DNA of 59,092 nucleotides from Peptoniphilus timonensis JC401 (GTDB lineage Bacteria; Bacillota; Clostridia; Tissierellales; Peptoniphilaceae). The notes under the pieces are model-generated. The model was given only the letters and a program-made list of their open reading frames with translations, searched no databases and was not told where the DNA came from. Shown here piece after piece: positions 35,801 through 46,478 of the stretch (positions are counted from its first letter, which is position 1; each line of letters opens with the position of its first letter). The stretch is from positions 72,965 through 132,056 of the forward strand of contig NZ_HE978594.1 in assembly GCF_000312025.1 (NCBI RefSeq), written 5' to 3'. A program made the translations under genes and the position numbers.

Positions 35801-38800
35801 CTACTTTTTGGAAGTTTTTGTGTCCTTTTTGTGTAAATACAAAATAGTAACTAGTTTTTTCAACTCATCTAGAGGATATTTTAACTTTGTAAGAACAATT
35901 TCATTGTCTTCTCCCATGGAATAAGAAATATTTTCAAATTCATTATTTAATTCCATTATGGCATTAAGAGAAACTTCTCCCAGAACTTTAATTCTGTATT
36001 CTCCCTTTCTCTCAACAATTGATGACACTTTAGCCTTTTGTGCCTTGTTCTTTAAAAGGGCAATATCCATTAGATTAGAAACTTCATCAGGAAAATCTGA
36101 GAACCTGTCAATTAATTCTTCTACAAGATCAGAATAATCTTCTTCGCTTGAAATTACAGAAATCTTTTTATAAATTTCAAGTCTTGTCTTGTCATCTCCT
36201 ATATAATCTTTTGGTATAAAGGAATCTAATTTTAAATCAATTGTTGTGTCAATTTCTTCTTCCACTTCTATTCCCTTTAGTTTCATGACAGCATCTTTTA
36301 GATATTTCATATACAAGTCATAACCAATTTTTTCAATATGACCTGACTGTCTTGAACCAAGTATAGAACCAGACCCTCTTATTTCAAGATCTCTTTCTGC
36401 AATTTTGTGACCTGAACCAAACTCTGTGAATTCTTTTATTGCTTGAAGTCTTTTTTGAGCAACTTCAGAAATTGACGTTGACCTGTCATAGGTGAAATAA
36501 GCGTAGGCAATTCTTGAGGACCTTCCTATCCTTCCACGAAGCTGATAAAGTTGTGAAAGACCAAGTCTATTTGAATCTGTTATTATCATTGTGTTTGCAT
36601 TAGGTACATCCATTCCAGTTTCAATAATCGTTGAACAAACTAAGACGTCTATATTTCCCTCTATAAATTCAATCATAGTGTCTTCTAGAGCTTTTTCAGT
36701 CATTTGTCCATTTGCCATTGAAAAACTTGCTTCTGGCACAAGTTTTCTAAGTTCCAAAAGTTTATTTTCCATATTGGAAACCTTGTTATAGAGGAAGTAA
36801 ACTTGTCCGCCTCTCTCAATTTCTTTTAAAATTGCCTCACGAACCATTAAATTGTTGTATTCCAAGACATAAGTTTCAACGGGAAATCTCTCTTCAGGAG
36901 GCTCGTCTATTACTGACATATCTCTTATGCCAATCATTGACATTTGTAAAGTTCTTGGGATTGGCGTTGCTGTTAGAGTTAATGTATCTACATTTTCCTT
37001 TAACATCCTAAGTTTTTCCTTGTGGCGAACTCCAAATCTTTGCTCTTCATCTATAATTAAAAGTCCCAAGTCCTTAAATTTTACGTCCTTTGAAAGTAGT
37101 CTATGAGTCCCAACAATTATGTCAATATTTCCATCTTTTAGACCTTCTAGATCCATTTTTTGGTCCTTCTTGCTTCTGAATCTAGATAAAAGTCCTACAC
37201 CAACTGGGAAATTTTTAAATCTTTCTTTTATTGTATTGTAATGTTGTTGGGCAAGAATTGTTGTTGGAACTAAAATCGCAACTTGCTTTCCATCAAGAAT
37301 TGCCTTAAAGGCAGCACGAAGAGCAACTTCTGTCTTTCCATAACCAACATCGGCACATAAAAGTCTATCCATTGGAGATGGTTTTTCCATGTCTTCTTTT
37401 ATTTCTTCAGCAGACTTCAATTGTCCTGAAGTTTCTTCATAAATAAAAGCGTCTTCAAATTCCCTTTGATATTGAGTGTCCTCGCTAAAGGCAAAGCCCT
37501 TTGTATTTTCACGAGTTGCATAAAGTTTTATTAGCTCATCTGCCATATCGTCAATAGATTTTTTTGCTCGAGCCTTTTTCTTTTTCCAGTCAAGAGAATT
37601 TAATTTATTTACCTTTGGAGCTCTCTTACCTTCTTGAACATATTTGTAAATTGAATCCAAAGCCTCAATAGGAAGAAATAGTTTATCTTCTCCACCATAT
37701 TCTATTACAATGTAATCCTTTTTGGATTCCAGAAACTTCAAGTCTTGTTGTTCCAACATATTTTCCAACTCCATGAGCTTCATGGACAACATAATCCCCA
37801 ATTTTTAAATCTTCAAAATTCAAAGACTTTTTCTTAGAAGTTTTTTTCTTTTTCTTCTTTTTAGAAAAAGATCCATAAATCTCAGAATAATTTATAAAAA
37901 CTGTCTTCGAATCAGAAAATTCAATTCCATCATTTAAGGCTCCAGTAGTCACTACAATATTCGAAGAAATTTTTTCATTTTTAGTGTTTTTTGCCAAGTG
38001 TGGAGAATATCCAAGTTCCACTAAGTGATCAAATAATCTCTTTGATCTTTTTTCCGTTGCACCAAGAAGAATAACTTTAAAATTATTTTTTCCATAATAA
38101 TCTAAATCTTCTTTAAATAATTTTATCTTGGACATATAATTTGTGACACTTTTTACCTTGATGTTCACAATATCTTGTGGCTTAAACATTTTAGGCGGTT
38201 TTAAAAGAGCATTAAAAGTTATTAAAGTCTTTTCATTTAGCCTGTCGACTATGTCCTTATAATTATAAAAAGTATTTTCGTGTGCTTTTGTAACTTCTCC
38301 ATTTTCTATTAATATAGAAATTTTTTCTCCATTTGCAAGTTCAATTTCATCTTCTCTTTCAAGAATCCTAGTAGGCTCTTCAATTAAAAATAAAAAATCA
38401 TCTAAGTAGTCCAAGAAAGATCCTACTTCATCTTCATCAATATAAGGAAGGATTAAATCTTTATTTAAAATAGCTTCCTTATTTTCAAGTCTATCCACAT
38501 ATCTAAGGAATTTTTCATTAAGCCTATCCTTTTCCTTGCCAACTAATTTTGTCTTGGAAATATCTTTTTTTATTCTCTCTGCAATTTTTCCCTTGTCCCC
38601 ACTCTTTAAAATTAAATCTTCTATGGGATAGATTAAAATTTCATCCATCTTTTCTACGGATCTTTGACTTTCTATTTCAAAGGACCTAATAGAGTCAACC
38701 TCATCATCAAAGAGTTCTATTCTGTAATTTGCATCTTGTGTTCCAATATCAATTATCGAACCCCTAATAGAAAATTGACCAAGACCTTCAACACTTGGAA

Positions 38801-39284
38801 ATCTTTCGTAACCCATATCTAAAAGTTTATTTGGAAGATCTTCAAGAGATAAAACTTGTCCTTCTCTTATACTTATCTTGTAGCTTGAAAAAATTTCTGG
38901 CTTAGATATTTTTGCTGTTAGAGCATTTAAAGTTGTAACAACAATATTTGCCCTTCCGCTTGAAATTTCTGCCATAGCTTCAAGTCTTTTTTTTGTATTT
39001 TCTTTTGATTTTGAATCCCTATCATAGAAGAATACATCTTTTTCTGGATAATATACACAGTTTTCATCAGAAATACTTTCTATATCCTCATAAGCCTTTC
39101 TAGCAGTCATCCTGTTTTGTGAAATAAGACAAACTTTTTTCCCTTCATCACAAAATGCAGGCGCAAAAAGAGAGAGCACTGCCTCCTCTGAACCAAAGAC
39201 TGCAGTGTTCCTTGAATTTTTTATTGATTTATCTACTTCTTTAAAAGATTTTAGATTTTTTACACTATTGATTAAAAAATTCAA
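35801..39284 (-). CDS. mfd: Transcription-repair coupling factor, frame-broken
   Basis: ATP-dependent translocase that displaces stalled RNA polymerase and recruits UvrA. N-terminal half (39284 to ~37700): UvrB-like and RNA-polymerase-binding regions, ending GDYVVHEAHGVGKYVGTTRLEVSGIQK. C-terminal half: Walker A in LCADVGYGKTEVALRAAF, DEEQRFGV (DEEQ box), TATPIPRTLQMSM, and the TRG motif and C-terminal domain. The two halves join as IQKDYIVIEYGGEDKLFLP if the A5 run at 37719-37723 loses one A, so an overcalled base is likely. Follows pth closely. Confidence 0.93.
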
Positions 39285-39292
39285 TTTTCACC

Positions 39293-39862
39293 TCAATAAA
39301 TGTTGTTGTTATATGAATTCATAGACTTGTCGATACCTGAATCAACTGCTTCTATTATGGCGTCGGCACAGGCATCTATGGCATCTTCTATATGTTTTCT
39401 ATCCTTTGAAGGAAAATTTGACAGCACAAAACTTGCCAAATCTTCATTTGGGTGTTTCTTTCCAACACCAACTTTAAACCTGGCAAAATCTTTACTTCCT
39501 GTTAAATTTACAATTGACTTTAGCCCATTGTGAGTTCCAGCTGAACCATTTTTCTTTATCTTTAGCTGTGCAAAGTCAATGTCTATGTCATCTACTACTA
39601 CCATTAAATCTTCTGGATTTAACTTATAAAAATTTAAAATTTCTACAATTGACTCTCCGGAATTATTCATAAAAGTATGGGGCTTTAGGAGAATAACCTT
39701 CTCACCAGCTATTCTCCCTTCACCTACAAGCCCCTTAAATTTAATCTTATTAACTTTTATATTTAGCTTATCCGCAAGAACATCAATTGTCTTAAACCCC
39801 ACATTGTGTCTAGTATCTTCATACTTTTTACCGGGATTACCTAGTCCTGCAATTATATACAC
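39293..39862 (-). CDS. pth: Peptidyl-tRNA hydrolase
   Basis: Releases peptide from peptidyl-tRNA. 189 residues with GTG start after AAGGTGATTAT. Catalytic His in GLGNPGKKYEDTRHNVGF, the FMNNSGESI and VVDDIDIDFAQLKIKKNGSAGTHNGLKSI motifs, and RFKVGVGKKHP. Nine bases upstream of mfd and ten bases downstream of prs. Confidence 0.95.
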   Translation of the reverse strand: MYIIAGLGNPGKKYEDTRHNVGFKTIDVLADKLNIKVNKIKFKGLVGEGRIAGEKVILLKPHTFMNNSGESIVEILNFYKLNPEDLMVVVDDIDIDFAQLKIKKNGSAGTHNGLKSIVNLTGSKDFARFKVGVGKKHPNEDLASFVLSNFPSKDRKHIEDAIDACADAIIEAVDSGIDKSMNSYNNNIY

Positions 39863-39871
39863 ATAATCACC

Positions 39872-40826
39872 TTATTCAAACATTTCGCTAACTGATGTTG
39901 ATGTGTTGATCCTTCTAATTGCTGATGCAAAAATTGGAGCAACAGACACAATATCAATTTTATCTATTTTCTTTTCTTCTGGAAGTTCAATTGTATCAGT
40001 GATTACAAATTTTTCAAGAGATGATTTTTCTAATCTTTCAATAGCTGGTCCTGATAAAACTCCGTGAGTTGCAGCACCATAAACATATTTTGCTCCCCTT
40101 GCCTTTAAAGCATCAGCAGCCTTAGTAATTGTTCCTGCTGTATCTGCAATGTCATCAACAAGAATTACTGACTTGCCATCAACATCACCAATAATATTCA
40201 TTACTTCAGATACATTTGCCTTTGGTCTTCTCTTTTCAATAATAGCTATAGGAAGATTTAATTCGTTGGCAAATTTTCTTGTTCTTGTAACTCCACCTAA
40301 GTCTGGAGAAACAACAACAAAATCATCTTCATTTACAATATCTTTAAAATATCTTGCAAGATAAGGAACTGCAGTAAGATGGTCAACTGGAATATCAAAA
40401 TAACCTTGAATTTGTCCTGCGTGAAGATCCATTGCAACAACTCTATCTGCTCCAGCCTTAGTTAAAAGATCAGCAACAAGTTTTGAAGTAATAGGTTCTC
40501 TTGCCTTAGTCTTTCTATCTTGTCTTGCATATCCATAATAAGGAATAACTGCATTAATTCTACCAGCAGAAGCTCTTTTTAGTGCATCAATTAAAATTAA
40601 AAGTTCCATTAAATTGTCATTAACTGGTGAAGAAGTAGATTGGATAACAAAAAACATCCTTACCTCTTACAGAAACTCCAATATCAATTGAAATTTCTCC
40701 ATCAGAAAAAGTTGAAACGCTGCAAGCTCCCTTTTCAATTCCCAAGTTTTCACAAATCTTATCTACAAGACTTAAATTGGAATTTCCTGTAAATACTACA
40801 ATATCTCCATTTACTACTGTACTCAT
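39872..40826 (-). CDS. prs: Ribose-phosphate pyrophosphokinase, frame-broken
   Basis: Makes PRPP for nucleotides, His and Trp. Start ATG at 40826 after GGAGGACAGTGTAAA. N-terminal part up to VRGKDVF; C-terminal part contains [45 protein letters not shown] and the PRPP loop [14 protein letters not shown]. The frame breaks at the A6 run 40649-40654: five A restores [18 protein letters not shown]. Overcall in an essential gene, so sequencing error is most likely. Confidence 0.94.
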
Positions 40827-40840
40827 TTTACACTGTCCTC

Positions 40841-42220
40841 CTATTTGACAAATCCTTTTCTCTCAACCCATCCATCTATATTTTTTTGAGGTGCTCTCTC
40901 AAGAGAAAGTTGACCCTTCAAAACATTTTTAGTAATAGTAGAACCTGCAGCAATATAAGCCTCATCTTCTACTTCAATTGGAGCAACTAAATTGGAATTA
41001 GAACCAATAAAGGCATTATCCCCAACTTTTGCCCTGAACTTTTCTCTTCCATTGTAGTTTACAAAAACTACTCCACAACCGATGTTGACACCAGATCCCA
41101 CATCAGCATCACCAATATAAGCAAGATGACTCATCTTGGAACCATCTCCCACATTGGAATTTTTAACTTCAACAAAATTTCCAATCTTACAATTTTCCCC
41201 AACTTTAGAATTTGGTCTAAGGTGAGCGAAAGGTCCAACTGTAGTTCCCTTTCCTATGGAAGAATCCTCAATTTCAGATGATCTAATAATTACATATTCT
41301 CCAATTGTTGAATTTTTAATTGTGGAAGAATAAATTTCTGTGCCTTCTTTTATTACAGAATTTCTGTCAATGCGAGTGCCAGGATAAATCATGACATCTC
41401 TATCTATTTTTGCGCCATATTCAATATAAGTGGACTTAGGATCAATTATCCCAACACCATTTATCATATACTCTTTATTTATTTTCTTTTGCAAAATTTC
41501 TGCTGCAACAGATAATTCATATCTAGAATTGACACCTAGAATTTCTCTAGTATCTCTAAGTTTAAAGGAATCAACCTTTTTGCCTTCCTGAACTAGTATA
41601 CCAAGAGTATCAGTTATATACATTTCATTTGCCGCATTGTCTGTATCAATTTTTGAAAGAGCTGACTTCAGAGAAGAACCCTTGAAAGCAAAAATACCAG
41701 AATTAATTTCACGAATTAACTTTTGTTTTTCGCTGGCATCCTTTTCTTCTACTATTGCAACTACATTTGCATTTTCATCCCTTACAATTCGTCCATAATT
41801 TGTAGGGTCTTTCATATCAGCAGATAAAACTGTTATATCATTATTTCTCTCTTCGTGATATTTCAAAAAGCAAGAAATAGTTGAGCTAGAAATAATTGGA
41901 GTATCTCCATTTAAAATTATAACTGTATCTTCATCTTCTATTTTATCAAGAGCATTCATAACAGCATAGCCAGTACCATAAGGTACATTATCGCCAATTG
42001 GTTGCTCAATAAACTCTACATCTTTTTCTTCTTTAAAGGACTCACGAACTTTTTCCTTGTTGTGTCCCACAACCACAAGATTTTTCTCAACTTGAGAATG
42101 CTTGCAAGAATTTAGGACATAAAAAAGCATGGGTCTTCCAAGAATTTCATGAAGTACCTTTGGTTTTTTGGACTTCATTCTCGTTCCCTCTCCTGCTGCC
42201 AGGATAACTGAAACTTTCAT
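40841..42220 (-). CDS. glmU: Bifunctional UDP-GlcNAc pyrophosphorylase/GlcN-1-P acetyltransferase
   Basis: 459 residues making UDP-GlcNAc for the cell wall. N-terminal uridyltransferase with LAAGEGTRMKSKKPKVLHEILGRPM and VIILNGDTPII; C-terminal left-handed beta-helix with hexapeptide repeats (IGEYVIIRSSEIEDSSIG, VGPFAHLRPNSKVGENCKIGNFVEVKNS, SHLAYIGDADVG). First gene of the glmU-prs-pth-mfd-prsA run. Confidence 0.96.
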   Translation of the reverse strand: MKVSVILAAGEGTRMKSKKPKVLHEILGRPMLFYVLNSCKHSQVEKNLVVVGHNKEKVRESFKEEKDVEFIEQPIGDNVPYGTGYAVMNALDKIEDEDTVIILNGDTPIISSSTISCFLKYHEERNNDITVLSADMKDPTNYGRIVRDENANVVAIVEEKDASEKQKLIREINSGIFAFKGSSLKSALSKIDTDNAANEMYITDTLGILVQEGKKVDSFKLRDTREILGVNSRYELSVAAEILQKKINKEYMINGVGIIDPKSTYIEYGAKIDRDVMIYPGTRIDRNSVIKEGTEIYSSTIKNSTIGEYVIIRSSEIEDSSIGKGTTVGPFAHLRPNSKVGENCKIGNFVEVKNSNVGDGSKMSHLAYIGDADVGSGVNIGCGVVFVNYNGREKFRAKVGDNAFIGSNSNLVAPIEVEDEAYIAAGSTITKNVLKGQLSLERAPQKNIDGWVERKGFVK

Positions 42221-42248
42221 AAAACACCTCTTTTTATTTACTTCTTAC

Positions 42249-42278
42249 ATTATAACTAAGATTCACACTTATATTCAA
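42249..42278 (-). promoter_or_regulatory. Promoter of the glmU-prs-pth-mfd operon
   Basis: TTGAAT (rc of 42273-42278), 18-base spacer, TATAAT (rc of 42249-42254). Upstream of glmU by about 30 bases. Confidence 0.78.
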
Positions 42279-42476
42279 GAATATTTCACAATTAATTTAT
42301 TTTTAAGTAATAGTTTATATAATTTTTTTACTATCTATATACATTAGCTATTTTTTCTAATATAAAATTCTTTTAAAATTATTTAATTTTTATATTGGAG
42401 TGGATGAGAGTCGTCTTAATGCCTCTTCTTTAAAAATTTCCTTTTACTTTTCTAAAAACAAAATTTTTCTTTCCCC

Positions 42477-42505
42477 TTGACAAACAAAATTTTAAATAGT
42501 ATAGT
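42477..42505 (+). promoter_or_regulatory. Promoter of the cys leader-cysK-cysE operon
   Basis: TTGACA (42477-42482), 17-base spacer, TATAGT (42500-42505). The transcript starts about 20 bases before the leader peptide ATG. The stretch 42279-42476 holds nothing else I can recognise. Confidence 0.87.
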
Positions 42506-42531
42506 CGAAACATATTGATGAGGCGATAAAA

Positions 42532-42615
42532 ATGAAAAACCTAAATAACTTTAAAAATTTCACAAGCCAAGCATTCTGTTGTTGTTCTATAAAAAATTTT
42601 ATAGGACTTATTTGA
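42532..42615 (+). CDS. Cysteine-rich leader peptide, candidate attenuator
   Basis: 27 codons, too short for routine gene calling: MKNLNNFKNFTSQAF, then three consecutive TGT cysteine codons (42577-42585), then SIKNFIGLI and TGA. A ribosome site (GAGG, eight bases before ATG) and a consensus promoter precede it; a strong terminator (42663-42693) lies between it and cysK. This is the layout of amino-acid operon leader peptides: charged Cys-tRNA scarcity would stall the ribosome on the Cys run and change RNA folding. The downstream genes make cysteine, matching the codon run. The mechanism is inference; the ORF, codons and terminator are seen. Confidence 0.8.
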   Translation: MKNLNNFKNFTSQAFCCCSIKNFIGLI

Positions 42616-42662
42616 ATGTGAATCAATATTTTAAACCTTTTATAAAATTTTAAGAAAGCTTT
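42588..42662 (+). promoter_or_regulatory. Alternative RNA hairpins of the cys leader
   Basis: Just past the Cys codons CTATAAAA / TTTTATAG (about 42587-42604) can pair with each other. The same bases can instead pair with the downstream TATAAAATTTT (about 42640-42655). These mutually exclusive pairings could switch the terminator, though I could not see an antiterminator that directly captures its 5' arm. Confidence 0.5.
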
Positions 42663-42693
42663 AAGAGTATATGATTTCATATACTCTTTTTTT
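42663..42693 (+). terminator. Attenuator terminator before cysK
   Basis: Perfect 12-base stem AAGAGTATATGA (42663-42674) / TCATATACTCTT (42677-42688) with a two-base loop and a T-run to 42693. It lies between the leader peptide and the cysK ribosome site. Confidence 0.92.
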
Positions 42694-42729
42694 ATTATCT
42701 ATTTATTTAGAATTACTCAGGAGGAAAAA

Positions 42730-43620
42730 ATGACAAAATTATTAGAAACAGTTGGAAAATCAAAATTAGTGCAATTAGAAAATATTGGAAATGGAAAAAT
42801 CTTCGTAAAAGTAGAAAAATCTAATCCAGCAGGATCTGTTAAAGATAGAGCTGCCCTTTACATGATAAAAGGAGCAATAGAAGACGGATCCTTAAAAGAA
42901 GGTATGGAAATAGTTGAACCTACAAGTGGTAACACAGGTATTGCTATTGCCATGATTGGTCGTGCTCTAGGATATAAGGTTAATATTGTAATGCCTTCTT
43001 CAATGTCAATTGAAAGAAGAAATTTAATCGAAGCCTTTGGTGCAAACTTAATATTAACTGGTGAAGGTGGAATGCAAGCTGCTGTAGATAAAGCTAAAGA
43101 ACTTGTAGCTACAGGAAACTATTTTATGCCAAACCAATTTGAAAATAAATACAATGCCCTTGCTCACGAAGAGACAACTGGTCCAGAAATCTATGAAAAT
43201 CTTAAAGAAATCTCTGGATTTATTGCAGGAATTGGAACTGGTGGAACTGTAAGTGGTGTTGGAAGATATCTAAAATCTCAAGATGAAAAAATAAAAGTTT
43301 GGGGACTTGAACCAGATGAATCAGCTCTCCTTACAAGAGGAGAAGCTGGAATCCACAAGATTCAAGGAATCGGCGCAAACTTTATTCCTGGAGCTTTAGA
43401 CACAAAAATTCTTGATAAAACAATAACTGTAAAATCAGATGAAGCTATCGAAATGGCTAAAAGACTTTCAAGAGAAGAAGGACTTCTTCTTGGTATATCT
43501 GCTGGTGCCAATGTTGTCGGTGCACTTAAAATGCAAGAGGAAATTGGTGGAAATATTGTAACAGTTGCACCTGACACAGCAGAAAGGTATATGTCCACTG
43601 AATTATTTAAAAATGAATAA
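42730..43620 (+). CDS. cysK: Cysteine synthase A (O-acetylserine sulfhydrylase)
   Basis: Makes L-cysteine from O-acetylserine and sulfide with PLP. 296 residues; PLP lysine in [13 protein letters not shown] (near residue 41), [11 protein letters not shown], and [11 protein letters not shown]-type loop in [18 protein letters not shown]. Start after CAGGAGGAAAAA. Its stop overlaps the cysE start by eight bases. Controlled by the attenuator region upstream. Confidence 0.96.
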   Translation: MTKLLETVGKSKLVQLENIGNGKIFVKVEKSNPAGSVKDRAALYMIKGAIEDGSLKEGMEIVEPTSGNTGIAIAMIGRALGYKVNIVMPSSMSIERRNLIEAFGANLILTGEGGMQAAVDKAKELVATGNYFMPNQFENKYNALAHEETTGPEIYENLKEISGFIAGIGTGGTVSGVGRYLKSQDEKIKVWGLEPDESALLTRGEAGIHKIQGIGANFIPGALDTKILDKTITVKSDEAIEMAKRLSREEGLLLGISAGANVVGALKMQEEIGGNIVTVAPDTAERYMSTELFKNE

Positions 43621-44164
43621 TTTTTTTAAAAGATTAAAAGAATACGGGGAATTTATATTAAAAAAAGACCCTGCCTGTAAAAGTTTATTTGAAGCAATTT
43701 TCATGTATCCTATTGTTTCTTGCATGATTAGGCACAGAATTGCTCACTACTTTTACGAAAAAAATCACACAAGTCTTGCCAGGTGGATTTCTCAGAGAGC
43801 TCGCAAAAAAACTGGAATTGAAATCCATCCTGGTGCAAAAATTGGCAAAAATCTCTTTATTGACCACGGCATGGCTGTGGTCATTGGAGAAACTGCCGAA
43901 GTTGGAGACAACTGTCATATGTACCACAACATAACACTAGGTGGAACTGGAAATGAAAAAGAAAAGAAAAGACATCCCACAGTTGGAAACAACGTAATAA
44001 TTGGAACTGGTGCAACAGTTCTTGGTCCAGTAGTAATTGGTGAAGGAGCAAAAATAGGAGCAGGTGCTCTTGTCTTAACAGATATCCCTGCGAATTCAAC
44101 TGCTGTTGGAGTCCCAGCTAAAGTCGTAAAATTTCACGATCCAAGTGAAAATAAGTTCCACTAA
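43613..44164 (+). CDS. cysE: Serine O-acetyltransferase
   Basis: Makes O-acetylserine from serine and acetyl-CoA, the substrate of CysK. The start at 43613 ([14 protein letters not shown]) overlaps the cysK stop by eight bases, so translation is coupled; the longer upstream frame lacks a ribosome site. 183 residues: helical N-terminus with [35 protein letters not shown], then left-handed beta-helix with [28 protein letters not shown]. Short form lacking the long C-terminal tail. Confidence 0.95.
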   Translation: MNNFFKRLKEYGEFILKKDPACKSLFEAIFMYPIVSCMIRHRIAHYFYEKNHTSLARWISQRARKKTGIEIHPGAKIGKNLFIDHGMAVVIGETAEVGDNCHMYHNITLGGTGNEKEKKRHPTVGNNVIIGTGATVLGPVVIGEGAKIGAGALVLTDIPANSTAVGVPAKVVKFHDPSENKFH

Positions 44165-44234
44165 AAATTTTTAAAAAGTTTTATAAAATTAATAATTTTT
44201 TTATTTTTTTAATATGTTTTTATAAGGAGGTAAT

Positions 44235-45065
44235 ATGTTTAAAATAGGTCCCCATCTTTCTACATCAAAGGGCTTTGCAAATATGGGAAAAGATGCTCTC
44301 AAAATTTCTGCCACAACATTTCAATTTTTTTCACGAAACCCGAGAGGTTCCAAAATGAAAAAGTTAGATGAAAAAGACATAAAAGACTTGATGAAAATAG
44401 CAAGAGAAAATAAATTTGGACCACTTTTGGCACACGCACCCTACACCCTAAATCCTTGTTCTTCAACAGAGAGCGTGAGAGAATTTGCAAATTTAGTCCT
44501 TGCATAAGACCTTGAAAGACTAAAATACTTTAAGAACACTTACTACAATCTCCATCCCGGTTCTCACACAGGTCTTGGAACACAGACTGCCATAGAAATT
44601 ATTTCTCAACAACTAAATTTAGTTTTAAGAGAAGAACAAGATACCATAGTCCTTTTAGAAACCATGGCTGGCAAAGGCACAGAAGTGGGATCAAGATTTG
44701 AAGAAATTGGAAAAATAATAGAGAAAGTTAACTTAAAAGAAAAAGTTGGAGTCTGCCTAGATACTTGTCACGTCCACGAAGCAGGTTACGACATAGTAAA
44801 TGACTTAGAGGTTGTTCTTGAAGAATTTGATGAATTTATAGGTCTTGATAAACTCTATGCCATTCACTTAAATGACAGCAAAAATGAAAGAGGTGCTCAC
44901 AAGGACAGACATGAAGTTATCGGTCAAGGTAAAATTGGACTTAATGCAATAGAAAGAATTATAAATCATGAAAAATTAAAAGACCTTCCCTTTTACCTAG
45001 AAACACCACAAGACTTAGAAGGTCACAAAAAAGAAATAGAACTATTAAAAAAACTCCGCAAATAA
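44235..45065 (+). pseudogene. nfo: Deoxyribonuclease IV (endonuclease IV), interrupted by an in-frame stop
   Basis: AP endonuclease of base-excision repair. About 276 residues in one frame, with a TAA at 44505-44507 after FANLVLA; translation continues in the same frame as [80 protein letters not shown] and [11 protein letters not shown], with the zinc-binding His, Glu and Asp residues intact. The codon is probably a mutated or miscalled GAA (typical AEDLERLKY). Because only one substitution separates it from a normal gene, it may be functional in the organism. Start follows AAGGAGGTAAT. Confidence 0.85.
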
Positions 45066-45104
45066 TTAGTATTAATTACAAAAATATAAATGCCTTTATA
45101 ATAA

Positions 45105-45141
45105 AAAGTAGAACTCAATAGTATATCTGAGTTCTACTTTA
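45105..45141. terminator. Bidirectional terminator between nfo and transporter
   Basis: Perfect 13-base stem AAAGTAGAACTCA (45105-45117) / TGAGTTCTACTTT (45128-45140). Confidence 0.82.
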
Positions 45142-45146
45142 TATCT

Positions 45147-46412
45147 TTAAAACATATTCATTATTTTAGGAATTAAACTTTTTAGTGATGAGAAAGTCAT
45201 AATTAATACAAAAACATAACTTATTGTCATAGCTATTCTTAATAAAGTTGGATTTTTATATCCTTCGTTTACATCTTTTCTCCATATTAAAAGAGTTACA
45301 AAGAAACCGCCTACTGGTGTCGCAATAGAAGTAGCCAAATTTGCTATAAAGATTAACTGTATTGGAGATCCGTTAAAAACATAAGCCACTAACATACTAA
45401 AAATCAAAGCTGCTAAACAACCATTTCTGACTATTTTTGATTCTAGTTTTACTTCTTTTTGCATTCCCGCATTTAATAAAACTATTCCTCTTTGTGTATT
45501 GCCTATTAATGAAGAAAAACCTGCACCTAATAGAGCTGCACCCATTATATAATTTGCTGCTTTACCCATCATTGGAACTAATAAGGCTGCTAGTTGTGCC
45601 GGAGCTTTTATTTTTTCCCCACTTGGATGAAGCACAATTGCTCCTACCAAAATTATAGCACCTGAAATTAAAACAACACTTATTACATGAACAAGAGCAT
45701 CTGTAAACATAACTCCATTAAATAAATCTTCCTTATTCCATTCTTTTTCCTTCCCCAAATAAGTGTTATAAATTCCTGCTGTAATTGCTGCATTAGTAGA
45801 AATAAAAGCAAGAGCTGTTCCAAAACTACCTTCAGGAATTTTAAAAGATGTCATCCCATTAGCTAAACTTTTTGGATCAGGTCCACCAACACCAAATAAA
45901 GTGATGTAAAATGCTGCAATCATTCCAATTATACAGAATGTGATAACCTTTTCAACTTTATTATAAACATTTTTACTAAAATAGCAATAAATTACTATTG
46001 CAACCATAATAGCAGAACCGATTTTCCAGTCTATCCCAAAAATCAGATTCATTCCTGCTCCTGTTCCCGATATGTTACCCATAGTAAAAAATAAACAGGC
46101 TATAAAAGTTGCCGTTCCTACTATACCTGAAGCTATTGGTCCATAATACTTGTGAATTGTATGTATGGTTGGAAAACCTGTTGTAATTGCTAGTCTATTT
46201 GTAACCATCATAAAAGTAATTCCCATAAATATAATTGGTATTAAAAGCCAGATTAAATCATAACCATAATTTCCACCAAGCATGGCTGCTGTTGTCACTG
46301 CCCCTGGTCCGATTACTATTCCTGTAGCTATAAGTCCTGGACCTATTCTCTTAATGAGTTCTTTAAATGGAAGCTTTTTTATATCTTCACCATAGAGTTT
46401 CTTATTATCCAT
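45147..46412 (-). CDS. NRAMP-superfamily transporter
   Basis: 421 residues and about eleven membrane segments. As in the transporter of the pxp operon, the metal-binding DPGN of helix 1 is absent (GPGLIATGIVIGPGAVTTAAML), so the substrate may not be a divalent metal. It lies directly downstream of the DapA-like aldolase at 46479-47453 on the same strand with only a terminator between, and a small-molecule substrate for that pathway is plausible. Ribosome site AAAGGAGCAAGT upstream. Confidence 0.85.
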   Translation of the reverse strand: MDNKKLYGEDIKKLPFKELIKRIGPGLIATGIVIGPGAVTTAAMLGGNYGYDLIWLLIPIIFMGITFMMVTNRLAITTGFPTIHTIHKYYGPIASGIVGTATFIACLFFTMGNISGTGAGMNLIFGIDWKIGSAIMVAIVIYCYFSKNVYNKVEKVITFCIIGMIAAFYITLFGVGGPDPKSLANGMTSFKIPEGSFGTALAFISTNAAITAGIYNTYLGKEKEWNKEDLFNGVMFTDALVHVISVVLISGAIILVGAIVLHPSGEKIKAPAQLAALLVPMMGKAANYIMGAALLGAGFSSLIGNTQRGIVLLNAGMQKEVKLESKIVRNGCLAALIFSMLVAYVFNGSPIQLIFIANLATSIATPVGGFFVTLLIWRKDVNEGYKNPTLLRIAMTISYVFVLIMTFSSLKSLIPKIMNMF

Positions 46413-46430
46413 ACTTGCTCCTTTATGTGC

Positions 46431-46468
46431 AAAAAATCCTCTGCTCTGCCATAGAGTCAGAGGATTTT
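46431..46468 (-). terminator. Terminator or attenuator between aldolase and transporter
   Basis: Minus strand AAAATCCTCTG / CAGAGGATTTT stem then T residues. It may reduce rather than block expression of the downstream transporter. Confidence 0.8.
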
Positions 46469-46478
46469 AAGAATTTTC

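Noticed and set aside
35801-39284. Split mfd as a two-subunit system
   Set aside because: The junction is inside the RNA-polymerase-binding/translocase hinge, and deletion of one A restores IQKDYIVIEYGG.
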